Below, piece after piece: positions 1 to 11,480 of a DNA stretch of 64,000 nt. Position 1 is the first letter of the stretch. Each line of letters starts with the position of its first letter. Location of the stretch: contig CM048850.1 in the NCBI GenBank assembly GCA_026545225.1, forward strand, positions 26,279,797 to 26,343,796. The letters run 5' to 3'. The stretch comes from Cornus controversa. Its lineage: Eukaryota; Streptophyta; Magnoliopsida; Cornales; Cornaceae. A model generated the notes under the pieces. That model made no database searches, had not been told where the DNA came from, and saw only the letters and a program-made list of their open reading frames with translations. The position numbers were made by a program, and so were the translations under genes.

Positions 1-125
1 CAGCACCATGGACTAGGGCCTCATTTTCATTTTTATTCCTTTATTTTTATTCTTAGTTTATTATTCATTTTATTTTCTTTTTATTTACATAATTTTTGGA
101 ATAAAGTGCAGACTGCTCCGAAATC

Positions 126-1349
126 ATGGCGAGGGTGAAGAATGCCCCCGGTTCAGTTAGAGACGTGCCCGGGCGAGCCTTCCGGTCTCGGAAGTTTCAC
201 CAGGAGCAGATTTTTGATTTAACAGAGTTCGAGACGCGTCCCGACAGCACGTGGACTGTCGCTGAGCTCAGGAGGAGATGCCTCGACCGACTATGTGTGC
301 CTCCCACTGACGTGGCACACGAGCGCTTAGTGCAGGTCTTCTACGAGCGCATGACCTACTCCTGCACAGCGCCGGACACATTAGAGACGGTCGTGGGCAC
401 CACGACGATCGCAATTACACCGAGCCGGATTACGCAGATGCTCGGCATTCCTCACCAGCAGCCGCCAGACATGGTTGACCAGGACGGTCGACCACTTTTC
501 AGGGCCGCACTTCCAGCAGACATGACACTGTTCTCCATCATGATGGACATGTGTGGCAGGGCGTTTGCCACACCCAGTCACAACTGCACGTCTAAATCGA
601 TGTGCCTGAGTAGGCTATGGTTCTTGGACACCGTTCTCATCAAGAACGCGTGTCCCCTGTAGCACGTGGCGGAGCACAGGGGCAACCTCCTCCATTGCCT
701 CTATGCTTTCCACATGGGCACATGGTTTTCTGTCCCGTCGCTGGTGTGGGGGCAGATGTTCAAAGTCTGGGATGGCCTCGTCAACAAGAGGATGAGGCGA
801 TCAGCGAGCTGGCGGCTTCCCTTTCCTTTCCTGGTCGCAGCTTTTCTTAGTCATGCTAGTATACCGGTCAGTGATACTGACATCCAATTGGCACCGCCCA
901 CCCGCTTCACATCTTCTCAATGGGAGCGGGTGAGGCGACACTTAGAGCGACAGGACCACCAGGGTGATCCACCAGACGATGTAGATATGGATGCCCTAGT
1001 GGAGATGGAGGAGGGAGAGCCTGCAGGGGATAGGTCTGAGGACGAGGAGATGGAGGATGAGGAGATGGATATGGCTGCAGAGCGGCGTGACATCCTAGCG
1101 AAGGGCAATTCCTGCCTGGCAGCTGATGTTGAGCGGCTCCAGTAGGGTTTTGACGAGCACGTCCAGGTGACGCAGAGTCAGCTGGAGGGCATTCGTTCGG
1201 ACATTTCTTCTCTGGCTCAGGGTCAGAGGGCGATTCTCGACGAGTTCCGAGCCTTCCGGCAGGACCTGCAGTTCCTGTTTGCAGGATGAGCTTCCACCTC
1301 CACTTCTGCTCCCACCGAGCCACCACCACCACCACCCGCCCTCGAGTAG
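126..1349 (+). pseudogene. ORF2 of element B1 (plant retrotransposon-associated protein, three nonsense codons)
   Basis: The extra ORF that many Athila-like elements carry between pol and the 3' LTR; its function is unknown. One frame runs from the ATG (start MARVKNAPGSV) to a TAG at 1347, broken by TAG at 660, TAG at 1143 and TGA at 1287. The N-terminal two thirds has the conserved pattern FYERMTYSCTAPDT, then ITPSRITQMLGIP, then SRLWFLDTVLIKNACP, resembling the domain annotated as putative plant transposon protein (PF20167-like, from memory). A strongly acidic stretch (DEEMEDEEMD) and a predicted helical tail ending in a proline run follow. I see no signal peptide or membrane segment, so an envelope role is not supported. 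An AG acceptor (GTGCAG at 105-110) sits just before the ATG, as in B2. Confidence 0.75.
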
Positions 1350-3153
1350 CTGCTTTTATGTGTCTTTTCTGTTTTACTTTTTGTATTTCCTGTTCTTTCT
1401 TTATGTTTGATAGGCCATGTTGGCCATGTTTTCTTTCATTTTTAGTTTCTTTTTTAGTATTCCACCTACATGTACACCGTGTACTAAACTCATTTTCACA
1501 TTTATGGAATACAGTTATTTTTTTTCTGTTCTACCATGTGTTATCTTTACTGTCTTTATTTTTGCTTTCTGTCAATATCTCTGTTCTCTATACTTTGACT
1601 ATGTATGTAGTACCACTTGTCTAATTGTTATATGCGATTCAGTTGATGATTTCCGTTTATTACCGCCTGGTTTAAATTCCCAATACTGTTGAGATTGCTT
1701 CAACGCAGTATGGCGATAATAAAGAAAGGCAGCCCCTTTGCGTGCTATACGTTAGCGTGCCTGGATAGTCAATATCTTATCGCATAGACCTCTTAGACAA
1801 TTGGGAAACACCAGTTCAGACCCTTAGATATACAGTGATATTGGCATTGTCTGTTTGTGCATAATTATTTCATTATGTTCTGTTTATCTACTTTTTGTTC
1901 CTTTTAATGCTCGTGGTATCTAGTTGGTGTTCTGTGCAGGTTTTTCTTATTTACAGGATGACCGCTACTGTGGAATACCATTTTTGTCGCATTCAGCAAT
2001 CCCGGTAACTTCTTTCCTTGTTCTTCTTGTCCAAACATTGAGGACAATGTTGCATATAAGTTTGGGGGTGCGGTATGCTATACCACTTGCATATGCATGC
2101 AATGTTCAGTTTTAGTATTAAGTGTCATTGTAGAGCAGTTTTCTTGATATTTTTGCATGCTTGCTATGATGTCTTGATTTCTTTTTAAAGGAAGTTCATT
2201 CGAATAAATGTCCGAGGTAAATGTAGCAGGTAGTTAAGAACTTTAACATTGTAAATACCTGCACTTTTGCAAGCTATATAGTAGGCTAGAACGGTCTACA
2301 TTTTTGTCTAAATTTGAACACGTATGGTTCTTGCCCTAAATTTGTCCTTAACCGCACACATGCATTTTAAATTGTGGGGTATAAGTCTGATGGAGAATTG
2401 TGTAAATTTCTGTTTTTATCTGAACAACTTAAAGAATAAGTTCTTCCGGTTGTTGTAAAAAAATAAATAAATAAATAAATAAAAAGAGAAAAATATGTAA
2501 TAAGCCTTCTCACTCAATAAACCGGATTTCTATGCCTCAAAGCAGGGATTATTCGCGTATAAGTGTGCAAGGTTGAGCAATAATAAGCGGGTGGCTTGCT
2601 TAAGCTCATCGCCTTGTAAGCTCGGTTATTAAGTCCGAGGGGTGTTTCTTCACCCGATGCCCTAAAACCAATTGGTTTGGGAGTCATTGGCCCAATGCCG
2701 CTACATGGGCTTACAAGAAAGCAAAAAGAGCTAAGCATTGCACGGTCATCTGCACATGAGCAATCATGAAGGTTTTGTGATAATGAACAGCTGTGGCGAG
2801 CGTTTTCAATGAGTTTTTCTCTTAAAAATAGATTTGTTCGTTTTCTTCTCCAAATATGACAAAAGCCACGCGTTAGAATGCATGTTCACTTTTCAAAGAG
2901 GATTTTGGGGTCGGAATTGGTATGTTTGTTCGGACTGGCCATTATGTGGGGACCGTCGTTTATTTATAGCTTGTGAAAGTCCATTTTTGCTAATGACCAC
3001 ATAGTTCTGTAATACTTGTTGCATTTGCCAAATGTGAAATGAACGGATGATCGCCCTTTATCTAGTTAATGACTGAGCATGATTAAACTTTTGTATAAGA
3101 TAGTTAATTTCATTTTTGTAATATCGTATTGCTAAGGGACTAGCAATATGTAA
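1350..3153 (+). other. 3' noncoding region of element B1
   Basis: About 1.8 kb between ORF2 and the polypurine tract, with no coding sequence that I can support. It matches 13646-15437 on the other strand in B2. It holds a second polypurine-tract-like motif (AAGTTTGGGGGTG, 2058-2070) about 1.1 kb before the LTR and a short AAAT microsatellite at 2458-2482. Confidence 0.7.
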
Positions 3154-3164
3154 TTTTGGGGGTG
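3154..3164 (+). other. Polypurine tract of B1
   Basis: TTTTGGGGGTG lies directly before the LTR start TGATAAGTG. The same G-run, in the same position, borders the LTR of B2. This is the plus-strand priming site for reverse transcription. Confidence 0.8.
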
Positions 3165-4595
3165 TGATAAGTGTTCAATTCTATACATTTAAACCCTCTT
3201 TATTGCATATGTTAGTTCCGTTTTTGCGTTTACCGAGATATGTTTACGGTATTTTTGTGTTTTTGATGTATTGCAGGTACTAGATAAATGGAGCAAAGTT
3301 TGAAGCTATTTGCAGCTGAAGAGAAAAAGTCAGAATTGCAGCCAAAGGCATCTCGATCAATCGAGATGTTGATCTCAATTAATCAAAATCTCGATTGATC
3401 GAGATCTCATTTTGATTGATCGAAATCTCGATTAATCGAGATCCAATCTCGATTGATCGAGATTCTGCAGAAGCCACTTGGCCATTTGCTCACCTGCTTT
3501 CCCACTTGCAACAAAATCTCCCTTTTTGCACGACTTAGGGGGATTGTCTGACTTGAACAAGACCCTTGGGGACCTTCTTGATACAAGGGATATATATAGT
3601 CATATATATATATATATGGTGGGCCCCCAAGGTTGAAAAGGAAGCCAAAAAGCACACAAAAAGGGTCATATCTCTCATATCTCACATATCTCTCAACACA
3701 CATCAGACCAAGAGAAGGAGAGACTTTCGGGAGAGGAGAAAGAGGAGCTGAAACAGACCTTGAAGCTCCATATTCTTCATCAATGGAAGGGTGCAAGGCT
3801 GCCATGACCAACTAACTTCTCCACTAGGGTGTGGTTGACACACCTAGCCATGTAAACTTGTTCATTTTTGTAGCACTTGGGGATTTGTAGTTAAATGTTG
3901 ATTATTTAGCCTAGTGACAATGTACACAAATACATTTCTTATATATATTCATTTGATTTGGAATTTATTCTTGTCTTAGAGTAGATTTTGTCACTTGAAT
4001 GCATAACGTTTGCATATTCCACAAGAAGTGCAAATGATGGCTAGATAATGGTGTTTAAATGAATGTGTGATGTTTGCTTGTATAGACCATGCCAAGACAA
4101 GGTAGTTTGGATGCATGTAGTGTTCACTTAGAGAGTAGGGTAATTAGGTAGTTAGTTAGGTTGAAGAGCTATGCTTGTTGAAGATGGATTATGATAGGTT
4201 AGCACACACATTGATCTTTTGATATGTCATTGAGGTCACAAGCCTAATGACATTGTTAGGCATTTAATTTATGAATCCCATGCTTGCTACACTTATGAAC
4301 ATGTGAATGGCTAGTGGTGGAAATCACCCCTAGCTCTCTCTCCCAACTCAAACTCTTTAATTTTATTGTCATTTCATTCATGCAATAGATTATAAACAAA
4401 AATCCAAAAACCTATTTTTAGAATTAAAGTAGAATTAATCTTTCTTTAAGACAATTGCGACTAGTCCTCGTGGGATCGATACCCTCTATATAGAACCTTA
4501 TCTACAAAGATTCGTGCTCTTGCGAGTGGTTAAATTATATTTTAATAAAAAGGGCAAAATTAAGCTTACAATTTAATTCGAGTTTAGCCACATCA
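3165..4595 (+). repeat. 3' LTR of element B1 (family B, 1431 bp)
   Basis: Begins TGATAAGTG and ends CCACATCA. It is homologous along its length to the two B2 LTRs (12218-13635 and 23760-25164). The U3 part carries an array of GATC-centred palindromes (3350-3464). A TATA-rich segment at 3590-3616 is the likely core promoter. The end is defined by the switch to family A LTR sequence at 4596. Confidence 0.88.
3350..3464 (+). repeat. Palindromic CTCGATTGATCGAG array in LTR U3
   Basis: Six or so imperfect copies of a GATC-centred palindrome (ATCTCGATTGATCGAGAT and variants) packed in about 115 bp upstream of the TATA-like segment. The same array is in both B2 LTRs (about 13335-13450 and 24886-24979, inverted), and a related array lies ahead of ORF2 in B2. 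The position suggests a cis-regulatory block, but no function is shown. Confidence 0.8.
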
Positions 4596-4689
4596 TTCAA
4601 CACTCCTTTCAATAGCCCTATTCTGCAAGGAATTCGTTCTATTGCGAAGTGTGGTAATTATAATTTGAGACGCACTCACACACGAATCA
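4596..4689 (+). repeat. Right end of element A 5' LTR, cut off by B1
   Basis: 94 bp matching the last part of the solo LTR at 6485-7907, including CTGCAAGGAATTCGTTCTAT and the terminus CACACGAATCA. The PBS follows directly, so this is the 3' end of element A's 5' LTR; the rest lies beyond B1, off-window. Confidence 0.82.
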
Positions 4690-4694
4690 ATTTT

Positions 4695-4712
4695 TGGCGC
4701 CGTTGTCGGGGA
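4695..4712 (+). other. Primer binding site of element A
   Basis: TGGCGCCGTTGTCGGGGA lies 5 bp after the LTR end. It differs by one base from the B2 PBS and fits the tRNA-Asp-type site usual for Athila/Tat elements. It fixes the orientation and the internal start of element A. Confidence 0.85.
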
Positions 4713-4834
4713 TTATCTATTGGATTGATTAGATTTTAGAGAATTAATTTTCATTGGATTTTTAGTTTAGGAAATTTTTATATTTTGTTTTTGTTTTTGT
4801 TTTTGTTTTCTTTTCAGGTGCTTTTCATTAATAT

Positions 4835-6484
4835 GTGCAAGGTCGTCGTTCTGTAGCTGATCCTTTGATACCTCTTGATCCTGAGCCTGAACGTACTCTT
4901 AGACAACAGAGGAACATCCCTGTTGATACCATTGTGCAAGAGGAAGAATTAATTGAAGACATGGCAGAAGAGAGGAATAACAACCTTGTTCCTAATACTG
5001 ATGGAGAAAGGGCTAGATTACTTAGGGACTACTATGTTCCTGAGACATACACTTCATCAGCTGATTTTCAACTGTCTAATGTCACAGTACAGAATTATGA
5101 GATCAAGTCCAGCATTATTCAGATGCTACCATCCTATTTTGGGCTGACTCAAGAAGACCCTTACAAGCATCTAGATGAATTCATTGAAGTGTGCTCAACT
5201 ACCAAAATCCACAACTTCTCTGAAGATGCTTTCAGAATGAGACTTTTTCCAATCTCCCTAAAAAATAAAGCAAACTATTGGTTCAATTCTCTACCGGCAG
5301 GTTCTATCACGACTTGGACTCAGATGCAACATGAGTTCCTCAAAAAGTATTTTCCGATAGGGAAGACCAATCAGTTCAGACGTGCTCTCACTGGTTTCTC
5401 CCAACATAAGGGGGAATAATTTTATGAGACATGGGAAAGATTCAAGGACCTTCTTAAGAAGTGTCCTCATCATCAAGTTCCTAAGTGGCAACTAGTGCAG
5501 AGTTTTCATGAAGGGCTGACAGAAGCCAACAGACAGATGGTTGATGCATCTTGTGGAGGTACTTTTATGTTGAAGAGTGAAGAAGAGGCATGGACCTTAT
5601 TTGAAAATCTTAGTGACAACTCCCTACAACATGTGTCCTCTACTCGTTCTAGCAGACTTGCCACTACAAGGAAGACATATGAGATTTTTGAGGTTGGTGC
5701 TTTAGAAGCTATACCAATCGACATTGATTTAATTGCACAGAAGGTAGTAGCAATTATGGCTGCCAATCAAACTCCTTATACTTCAAATTCTTCATTGCTA
5801 GGCCCTTGTGAATTTTGCTCTAGTCCTATGCATAATGTGAGCAATTGTTCTTCAATGGGGTAATTTTCTGATGTTCAACATGAGCAAGTCCAAGCCACAT
5901 TCACTGGACCAATGAATCCTCTACCAGGTAATACTTACAATCCTACATAGAGGAATCATCCTGGTTTTTCTTACAGTAACCAAGAGACAACAATGCAACC
6001 ATCATATCAATCTAGGAATTTTGTACCTCAATAGCAATATCAAACACAAAGTCCTATGACACAAAGAATTCCTACTATTGAAGACAAGCTGACACTTAAC
6101 TTATCCAATTTGACAAGCTTGATTCTTTTATAGAGATAGTGCAAGCTATTGTAGCAATGGTACAATCTACAGTTCAGCTAGTGCACTCTCATTCTCAATC
6201 CATTGCCAAACTGGAATCTCAGTTTGGACAGCTTGCTACTTCATTGAGTAGAAAAGAAGAAGGGAAGCTTCCTATTCAACCAGTTGCTAATCCAAGAGGG
6301 ATGCAAGCATCCAAAAACAACCCACACCATGAGCAGGTTCAAGCTATTACCACTTTGATATGATGGAGGTGTTTCGACAAGTGAAGATTAATTTGCCACT
6401 CTTTGATGCCATCAAGAAAATTCCTCCTTATGCTAAATTTTTGAAATACTTGTACACTCAGAAAAGGCATTCTAAAAGTCATGT
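4835..6484 (+). pseudogene. gag of element A, broken and internally deleted
   Basis: The capsid-type gag of an Athila-like element. The matching B2 protein begins MLGRRS; here the ATG (4833) is out of frame with the rest, so the start is damaged. The Retrotrans_gag region (about 5150-5620) has LPSYFGLTQEDPYKHLDEF and FLKKYFPIGKTNQFRRALT. A CCHC-like knuckle with CEFCSSPMHNVSNC follows near 5810. TAA at 5417 and further stops at about 5861, 5948, 6032 and 6131 break the frame. Near 6360, sequence present in B2 between the QAITTL-like segment and the MMEVFRQ segment is missing (several hundred bases). The frame is then cut by the solo LTR at 6485. Confidence 0.8.
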
Positions 6485-7907
6485 TGATAGGCGTTGAATG
6501 TTACGCATTCTAGCCTCTTAACTTATGTATTTTATTTTCTTACTGATAGATTATTTGTTATTTTACTTCATTTTAGTGTTTTTTGTATTTTCAGGGCCTT
6601 AATGATTATTTCAGTTAAAATCATGATTTTGGGCTTTTAAAGATGACATCCAAGAGGGTTAGATGAAGCCTACATCAAATGGATCCATTCAAATCTTTAT
6701 TTCAACTCAAATCAGCCCAAGGAAGAGGTCTAAGAGAATTATAACTGCTGAAGGGTATTTCGGGCTAAAATCTAATTCTGCGCGTAATACAGTTTTAATC
6801 CCGTTTTGGAAAACGGCCTGTAACTCTTATTTTCGAGCATCAAATTGACTCAGTTCTCACTTTAATTGAACGAAATTCGATTCTGGACACTTTTGTATTT
6901 CACGTAAATTTCGTGAATCAGACTTCTACTGGGTCAAGACTTGAGCCAAAAGTTAGCAGAAAAACCCACCTGATTAGGGGCTGCGGGAAACCCTAATTGT
7001 CTCCTAATTAGGTGAGGACTCTTCATATTCTCTTGGCTATTTAAAGTGATGGATTGGGGATGTATTGAGGAGGCTTGGCAGCAGCTTTGAAGAGCTTTTA
7101 GAGTGGAGAATCATTGGAGAACAAGGCGTATCATGAGTGGCTAGTTCAGCCACCAGGGTTTGATGTAGCCCTAACTAAACATCACTGGTTTTCTTGTTCT
7201 AATTATTGGGAATTTTTGTATTCATTCATAGATTATGTAATTTAGAGGATTCTTCTTATAGAATTGAGCAATAAAAGTCTTATAAATTCAATTTTAATGA
7301 TTTCTTATCTTGTCTTAGATACTTGATTGTTGTTATTGAACCCGTCCCTCTTGTTTTCTGTGATCATGAGAGTGATTATTACACAATGGTTTTCATTGAA
7401 TATATCATTAAAAGCTTTGATAGATTATGCCTAGAGAAGATGAACCATACTGCACCCTAGAGTAGAGTAGTTAGGCAGATGGCCCATGCCAATCGAAGAT
7501 AGTCCATGACTTAGCCTTAATCATATGTTATCTTCTTGATGGATGAAGTGAGCTTGTAGCCACCGACACCACTTATGCATGATATGATCCCCATAGTTAG
7601 TTCAATTGACCATTGATTGTGAAGTTAGTGGTGAAATCAATTACCTTAGATTTATCTTATATTCTCTACACTCCTTAGTTTTTCTTGCTTTTGTTCAATT
7701 GCTTCATTAGTATTTTAGTTATAAAAATCAAAATTATTTTCTTTTAAATTTAGTTAGAATTAATTCCGTATATCCAACTCAGTCAGACCACAGTCCCTGA
7801 GGTTCGACACCCCTTTCGATAGCCCTATTCTGCAAGGAATTCGTTCTATTACGAAGTGTGGTAATTTTAATTGATACACTTATTGAGTCACACTCACACA
7901 CGAATCA
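6485..7907 (+). mobile_element. Solo LTR of family A inserted in gag of element A
   Basis: Begins TGATAGGCG and ends CGAATCA, with exact 5-bp duplications CATGT at 6480-6484 and 7908-7912. No internal region is present, so it is a solo LTR left by recombination between two LTRs. The host frame resumes on the other side of the duplication. A TATA-like GGCTATTTAAAG lies at 7030-7041. It is the best reference for family A LTR length (1423 bp). Confidence 0.9.
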
Positions 7908-10004
7908 CATGTGCCAAAGAAAGTGATGCTGCCACAACAAGTGAGTTCTATAATTCAGCAGTGCACTCCTCCCAAGTATAAATATCCTGGTGCTCCAACT
8001 ATCTCATGCATCATTGGAGAGCACCATGTTGATAAAGCTCTTCTTGATTTGGGTACAAGTGTATATTTGCTACCCTACTCAGTTTACTTACAATTGGGCT
8101 TGGGAGAATTGAAACCTACCTCGGTGGTATTGTAATTTGCATATAGATCAACAAAGCAACCCCATGGGATCATTGAAGATGTGCTCATTAAAGTGGACAA
8201 GTTCTACTTTTCTGTTGATTTTATTGTACTTGACACTGAGCCTGTTCATAACCCAAAGAGGCACATTCCAGTGATCCTTGGTCGACTTTTCTTAGCTACT
8301 GCTGATGTTTGCATAAATTGTAGGTCGGGGATCATGGATATCTCATTTGGCAACATGAATGTCAAGCTTAATGTATTCAATGCTATCCAATACCCTCCAG
8401 ATCAGAGTGATGTGTTCTGCATAGATGATATTGATGAATGTGTAGAGGAATTTATTTCATCCTCTGTATCTCGAAATTCCTTGGAGGTATGTAAATCTCT
8501 TTATGACTATGAGACACTTTATGATTAAGAGTTGTGTGAAGAGGTGAATTATATGCTAGAAGTGGATACTATTCAGAATACTCCACCATGGAGAATTCCA
8601 ATTGAGCCACTCCCTTCTCTCTCTAGCACTCCCCTATTGCCTTCATTGGACTCCCCTCTATCATTAGAGTTGAAGCCTTTGCCTGACAATTTGAAATATA
8701 TATTTTTGGGGGCACAGAGAACTCTTCCTGTTATAATTGCCTCTGATCTGACAGAAACTCAAGAGAAGCACTTAGTAGAGGTCTTATATCAACATCGTGA
8801 AGCACTTGGGTGGAATGTTGCTGATCTTAAGGGCATTGATCCCTCGATTTGCATGCATAAATTCATTTGGAAGAAGGATGTAAGCCATCTAGAGAGGCAC
8901 AGAGGCGACTGAACCCCAACGTGAAGGAGGTGGTAAAGAAAAAGGTTGTTAAGTTACTTGATGCAGGTATTATTTATCCAATTTCTGACAGCACATGGGT
9001 GAGTCCAACACAAGTGGTTCCTAAGAAGTCTGGTCTTACCATTATCCCTAACTCTGTGGGAGAGCTTGTTCCACAACGTACTGCCACAGGTTGGCATGTT
9101 TGCATTAATTATAGAAAGCTCAATTCTATGGCAAGGAAGGATCACTTCCCTTTCCATTCATAGATCAAATACTTGAAAGGTTAGCTGGTCAGAGCTATTA
9201 TTGCTTTCTAGATGGGTACTCTGGTTATAACCAAGTGGCTATGGATCCAGAAGATCAAGAGAAGATTACTTTCACTTGTCCCTTTGGTACTTTTGCTTAT
9301 CGTCGTATGCCATTTGGGTTGTGTAATGCTCCGGCAACATTCCAGAGGTGTATGATGGCCATCTTTTCTGACATGGTGGAAAAATTCTTGGAGGTATTCA
9401 TTGATGACTTCTCTGTTTTTGGATTATCCTTTGAAGATCATCTGAGCAATTTATCACTTGTGCTTCAAAGGTGCCGAGAACGAAATTTGGTACTTAGTTG
9501 AGAGAAGAGCCATTTCATGGTGAGAGAGGGTATTGTGTTGGGTCATATTATTTTAGAGAGAGGCATTGAAGTTGATAAAGCAAAGATTGACATAATTTAT
9601 ACTCTGCCTCCTCCAACTTCGGTAAGGCAAGTTTGTTCTTTCTTAGGCCATGCTGGGTTCTATAGAAGATTCATCAAGGATTTTAGTAAAATTGCTCGAC
9701 CATTGTGCCATTTGTTATCTAAAGATGTTCCATTTTCCTTTGATGAAGAACGTGTGCAAGCTTTTGAAAAGCTTCGGTCTTTATTATCCTCTACACCAAT
9801 AATGCAATCTCCAAAATGGGCTCTACCTTTTGAAATCATGTGTGATGCTTCTGATTACGTAGTAGGAGCAGTGTTGGGACAAAGAGAAGAGAAACGACCA
9901 TATGCCATCTATTACGCTAGTAAGACTCTCTCTGATGCCCAACTCAATTATACAACCACAGAGAAAGAGCTTCTAGCTGTAGTATTTGCCCTGGACAAGT
10001 TTTT
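7908..10004 (+). pseudogene. Protease, RT and partial RNase H of element A
   Basis: Continuation of gag-pol after the solo LTR. The aspartic protease has LLDLGTSVYLLPYSVY (about 8040-8090), with the DLG signature usual for Athila. RT follows, with YSGYNQVAMDP, FGLCNAPATFQR and the active-site FIDDF near 9403-9417. RNase H starts at ALPFEIMCDASDY (about 9824) and reaches TTEKELLAVVFALDKF. Damage: stops at 8133, 8526 and 9499, a frameshift near 8880 and another near 9150. Homology to B2 ends abruptly at about 10004, so the end of RNase H and all of the integrase are deleted. Neighbouring sequence (10005 on) is the ORF2 leader. Confidence 0.85.
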
Positions 10005-10168
10005 AATTTTCTTTGATTTTAATTTTTAGTTTTAGTTTTCTTAATTTCTTTTTCAATTCTAGTTGTGTTTTAATGTTTTTTCTTTGAGTTTTTGATGTAT
10101 AAGTTGCTTCCGGAGGATGCCAAGAGGTGTACTGAGGTATTTGGACTCAAGACAGGTGAAAAAATGAG

Positions 10169-10370
10169 CTCTCGATCGACCTTGGGCGATAGAGACTCCA
10201 AAAATACACGTCCCGGTCGACCTTAGGCAATGAAGGGTCAAACAGGCCAACAGAAGGGGGATCGATCACCCCATTTGAGGGGGATCGATCGCCCCTTGAT
10301 TTTTTCAAGGGAAACCCACCAGCAGGTGGGCGATTGATCACCCATTGCTAGGGGGATCGATCGCCCAAGC
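10169..10370 (+). repeat. GATCGATC palindrome array ahead of ORF2 in element A
   Basis: Several imperfect copies of GGGGGATCGATCGCCC and variants (near 10170, 10213, 10256, 10281, 10329 and 10350). The sequence differs from the B-family array, but it is also GATC-centred and lies in the same place between pol and ORF2. Confidence 0.7.
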
Positions 10371-10397
10371 TTGAATAGGGGTCGGCCAAAAATTTCA

Positions 10398-10407
10398 TCT
10401 ATTTAAA
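10398..10407 (+). promoter_or_regulatory. TATA-like box, possible internal promoter for ORF2 (element A)
   Basis: TCTATTTAAA lies 28 bp after the palindrome array and is followed by the pyrimidine-rich segment GCCTCCCTCTCC. The same decamer lies 30 bp from the B2 array. Promoter function is inferred from position and conservation only. Confidence 0.45.
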
Positions 10408-10618
10408 GCCTCCCTCTCCAACTATAATGCTACTACTTGCTTCCTTGATATCTTTGAGCTCCAATTTGACTCTTACTTCAACCGAAAATATATTTTCTTC
10501 AATTGGTGATTCTCGAACAAGTATTTAACATTGATCATCATCAACATCAACATCAAAACCAGATTGATCATCACTAGTTCTCAAGAAAACTCTCACTTTT
10601 TCAAGTTCTACATCAAAA

Positions 10619-10813
10619 GTAAGTGAAGTTTTTATTTTGCAAAATTGTGCCAATCTTTTTTAGGGCTTTTGAAGACCAAGTTTGGGGGATATAATTGGTG
10701 GATTAAAGTGTTCAATTTGGGATGGAAAAATTACCGAAAGAAGAGGTTGAAGGAGAAACTTTTATTGTGCACACCAAGTGTTTGTTTTAATTCCTCAACC
10801 AAGCTTTTTCTAG
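10619..10813 (+). other. Possible 5'-leader intron of ORF2 (element A)
   Basis: Donor GTAAGTGAAG at 10619 and acceptor CTTTTTCTAG ending at 10813, four bases before the ORF2 ATG. The 195-nt interval is AT-rich, as plant introns are. B2 has the equivalent layout (16666-17050). Confidence 0.5.
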
Positions 10814-10817
10814 TTCT

Positions 10818-11480
10818 ATGGCACCAAAGAGAGCAATTCACCAAGGTGCTTCAAGCTCGCGCAATCCTCGCTGAGCAAGACTAGATCCAACAACCGTTTT
10901 CTCAAGATCTCACCGAGATGGAATTCATGAGAGATGGCATCCAAGAGCCTTGAATTTTGAAACAACGTTTGACATCGCTGAATTATATGCCATGTTTCCC
11001 GAGACACGGTGCGACATTTCTGACATCCGTCGTTGTTAGTCAGCTTCGATTTTTGTTCCATTATCTACTACTATCTACCCAAGGCTCGTCAAAGTATTTT
11101 ATCAGAATTTAATGTTAAAGCCTGATCAGTAGGGTGAACTTATTTCTTCGATAGATGGAACACGAGTTTAGGTTGACATGTCTTCGATTGCTATTGCCAT
11201 GGGCTGTCCTCATGAAAGCCTGGCTAATTTGACCAGTATCTACACTCCTCTACCCGATGATTTGTCAGTGGGTAATTTGGTTGCACGTTTGTGTGCTAAC
11301 CAATTCTCTGGGCCAAACCAGAATGCAGCTTCAAAGTCTTTTATGCCAACTCATTTATGGTTCCTTGATGTTGTTTTGCTCAATAATATATGTCCCATTA
11401 GACATAAAACCGAGAGACGTCAAGAGTTCCTTAGAGCTTTATATGCCATACATTTTGGGCATTGGCTATCATTCCTACAG
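10818..11480 (+). pseudogene. ORF2 of element A, N-terminal part with four nonsense codons
   Basis: One frame from ATG at 10818 (MAPKRAIHQGASSS) to 11480, where LTR sequence cuts it. Stops lie at about 10872, 11037, 11130 and 11172. It is homologous to ORF2 of the B family: the segment MPTHLWFLDVVLLNNICP aligns with the SRLWFLDTVLIKNACP region, followed in both by an RxEFLRALYAIHFGH-like block. The C-terminal half, the acidic stretch and the proline tail are absent. The role is unknown, as for the family. Confidence 0.7.

Larger units (their letters stand above)
1..4595 (+). mobile_element. Athila-like Ty3/gypsy retrotransposon B1, 3' part only
   Basis: The 3' end of an LTR retrotransposon whose left part lies outside the window. 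It holds the extra 3' ORF (ORF2), a 1.8-kb noncoding tail, a polypurine tract and the 3' LTR. The whole stretch matches, in inverted orientation, the left part of the complete element B2 (12218 to about 16790), which assigns the family. Sequence after the LTR at 4596 is the end of a different LTR (family A), so B1 was inserted in the 5' LTR of element A. Its target duplication cannot be checked because the left flank is off-window; TTCAA at 4596-4600 is the candidate right copy. Confidence 0.85.
10005..10817 (+). other. Region between truncated pol and ORF2 of element A
   Basis: No protein-coding sequence that I can support. It holds, in order, an AT-rich stretch, a palindrome array (10169-10370), a TATA-like box (10398-10407), a pyrimidine-rich leader and a possible leader intron (10619-10813). 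A PPT-like AAGTTTGGGGGAT lies inside the intron at 10679-10691. Confidence 0.65.

Noticed and set aside
907-1335. Minus-strand frames antisense to ORF2 (also at 15560-16250 plus strand)
   Set aside because: GC-rich antisense shadows of ORF2; no homology recognised and not conserved between the B1 and B2 copies.
3350-3464. Repeat-spacer look of the GATC palindromes, suggestive of a CRISPR array
   Set aside because: The units are palindromic, variable and abutting, with no constant repeat/unique spacer structure, and they lie in the U3 of a plant LTR.
4695-4712. tRNA gene remnant
   Set aside because: Only 18 bases complementary to a tRNA 3' end next to an LTR: a primer binding site, with no cloverleaf.
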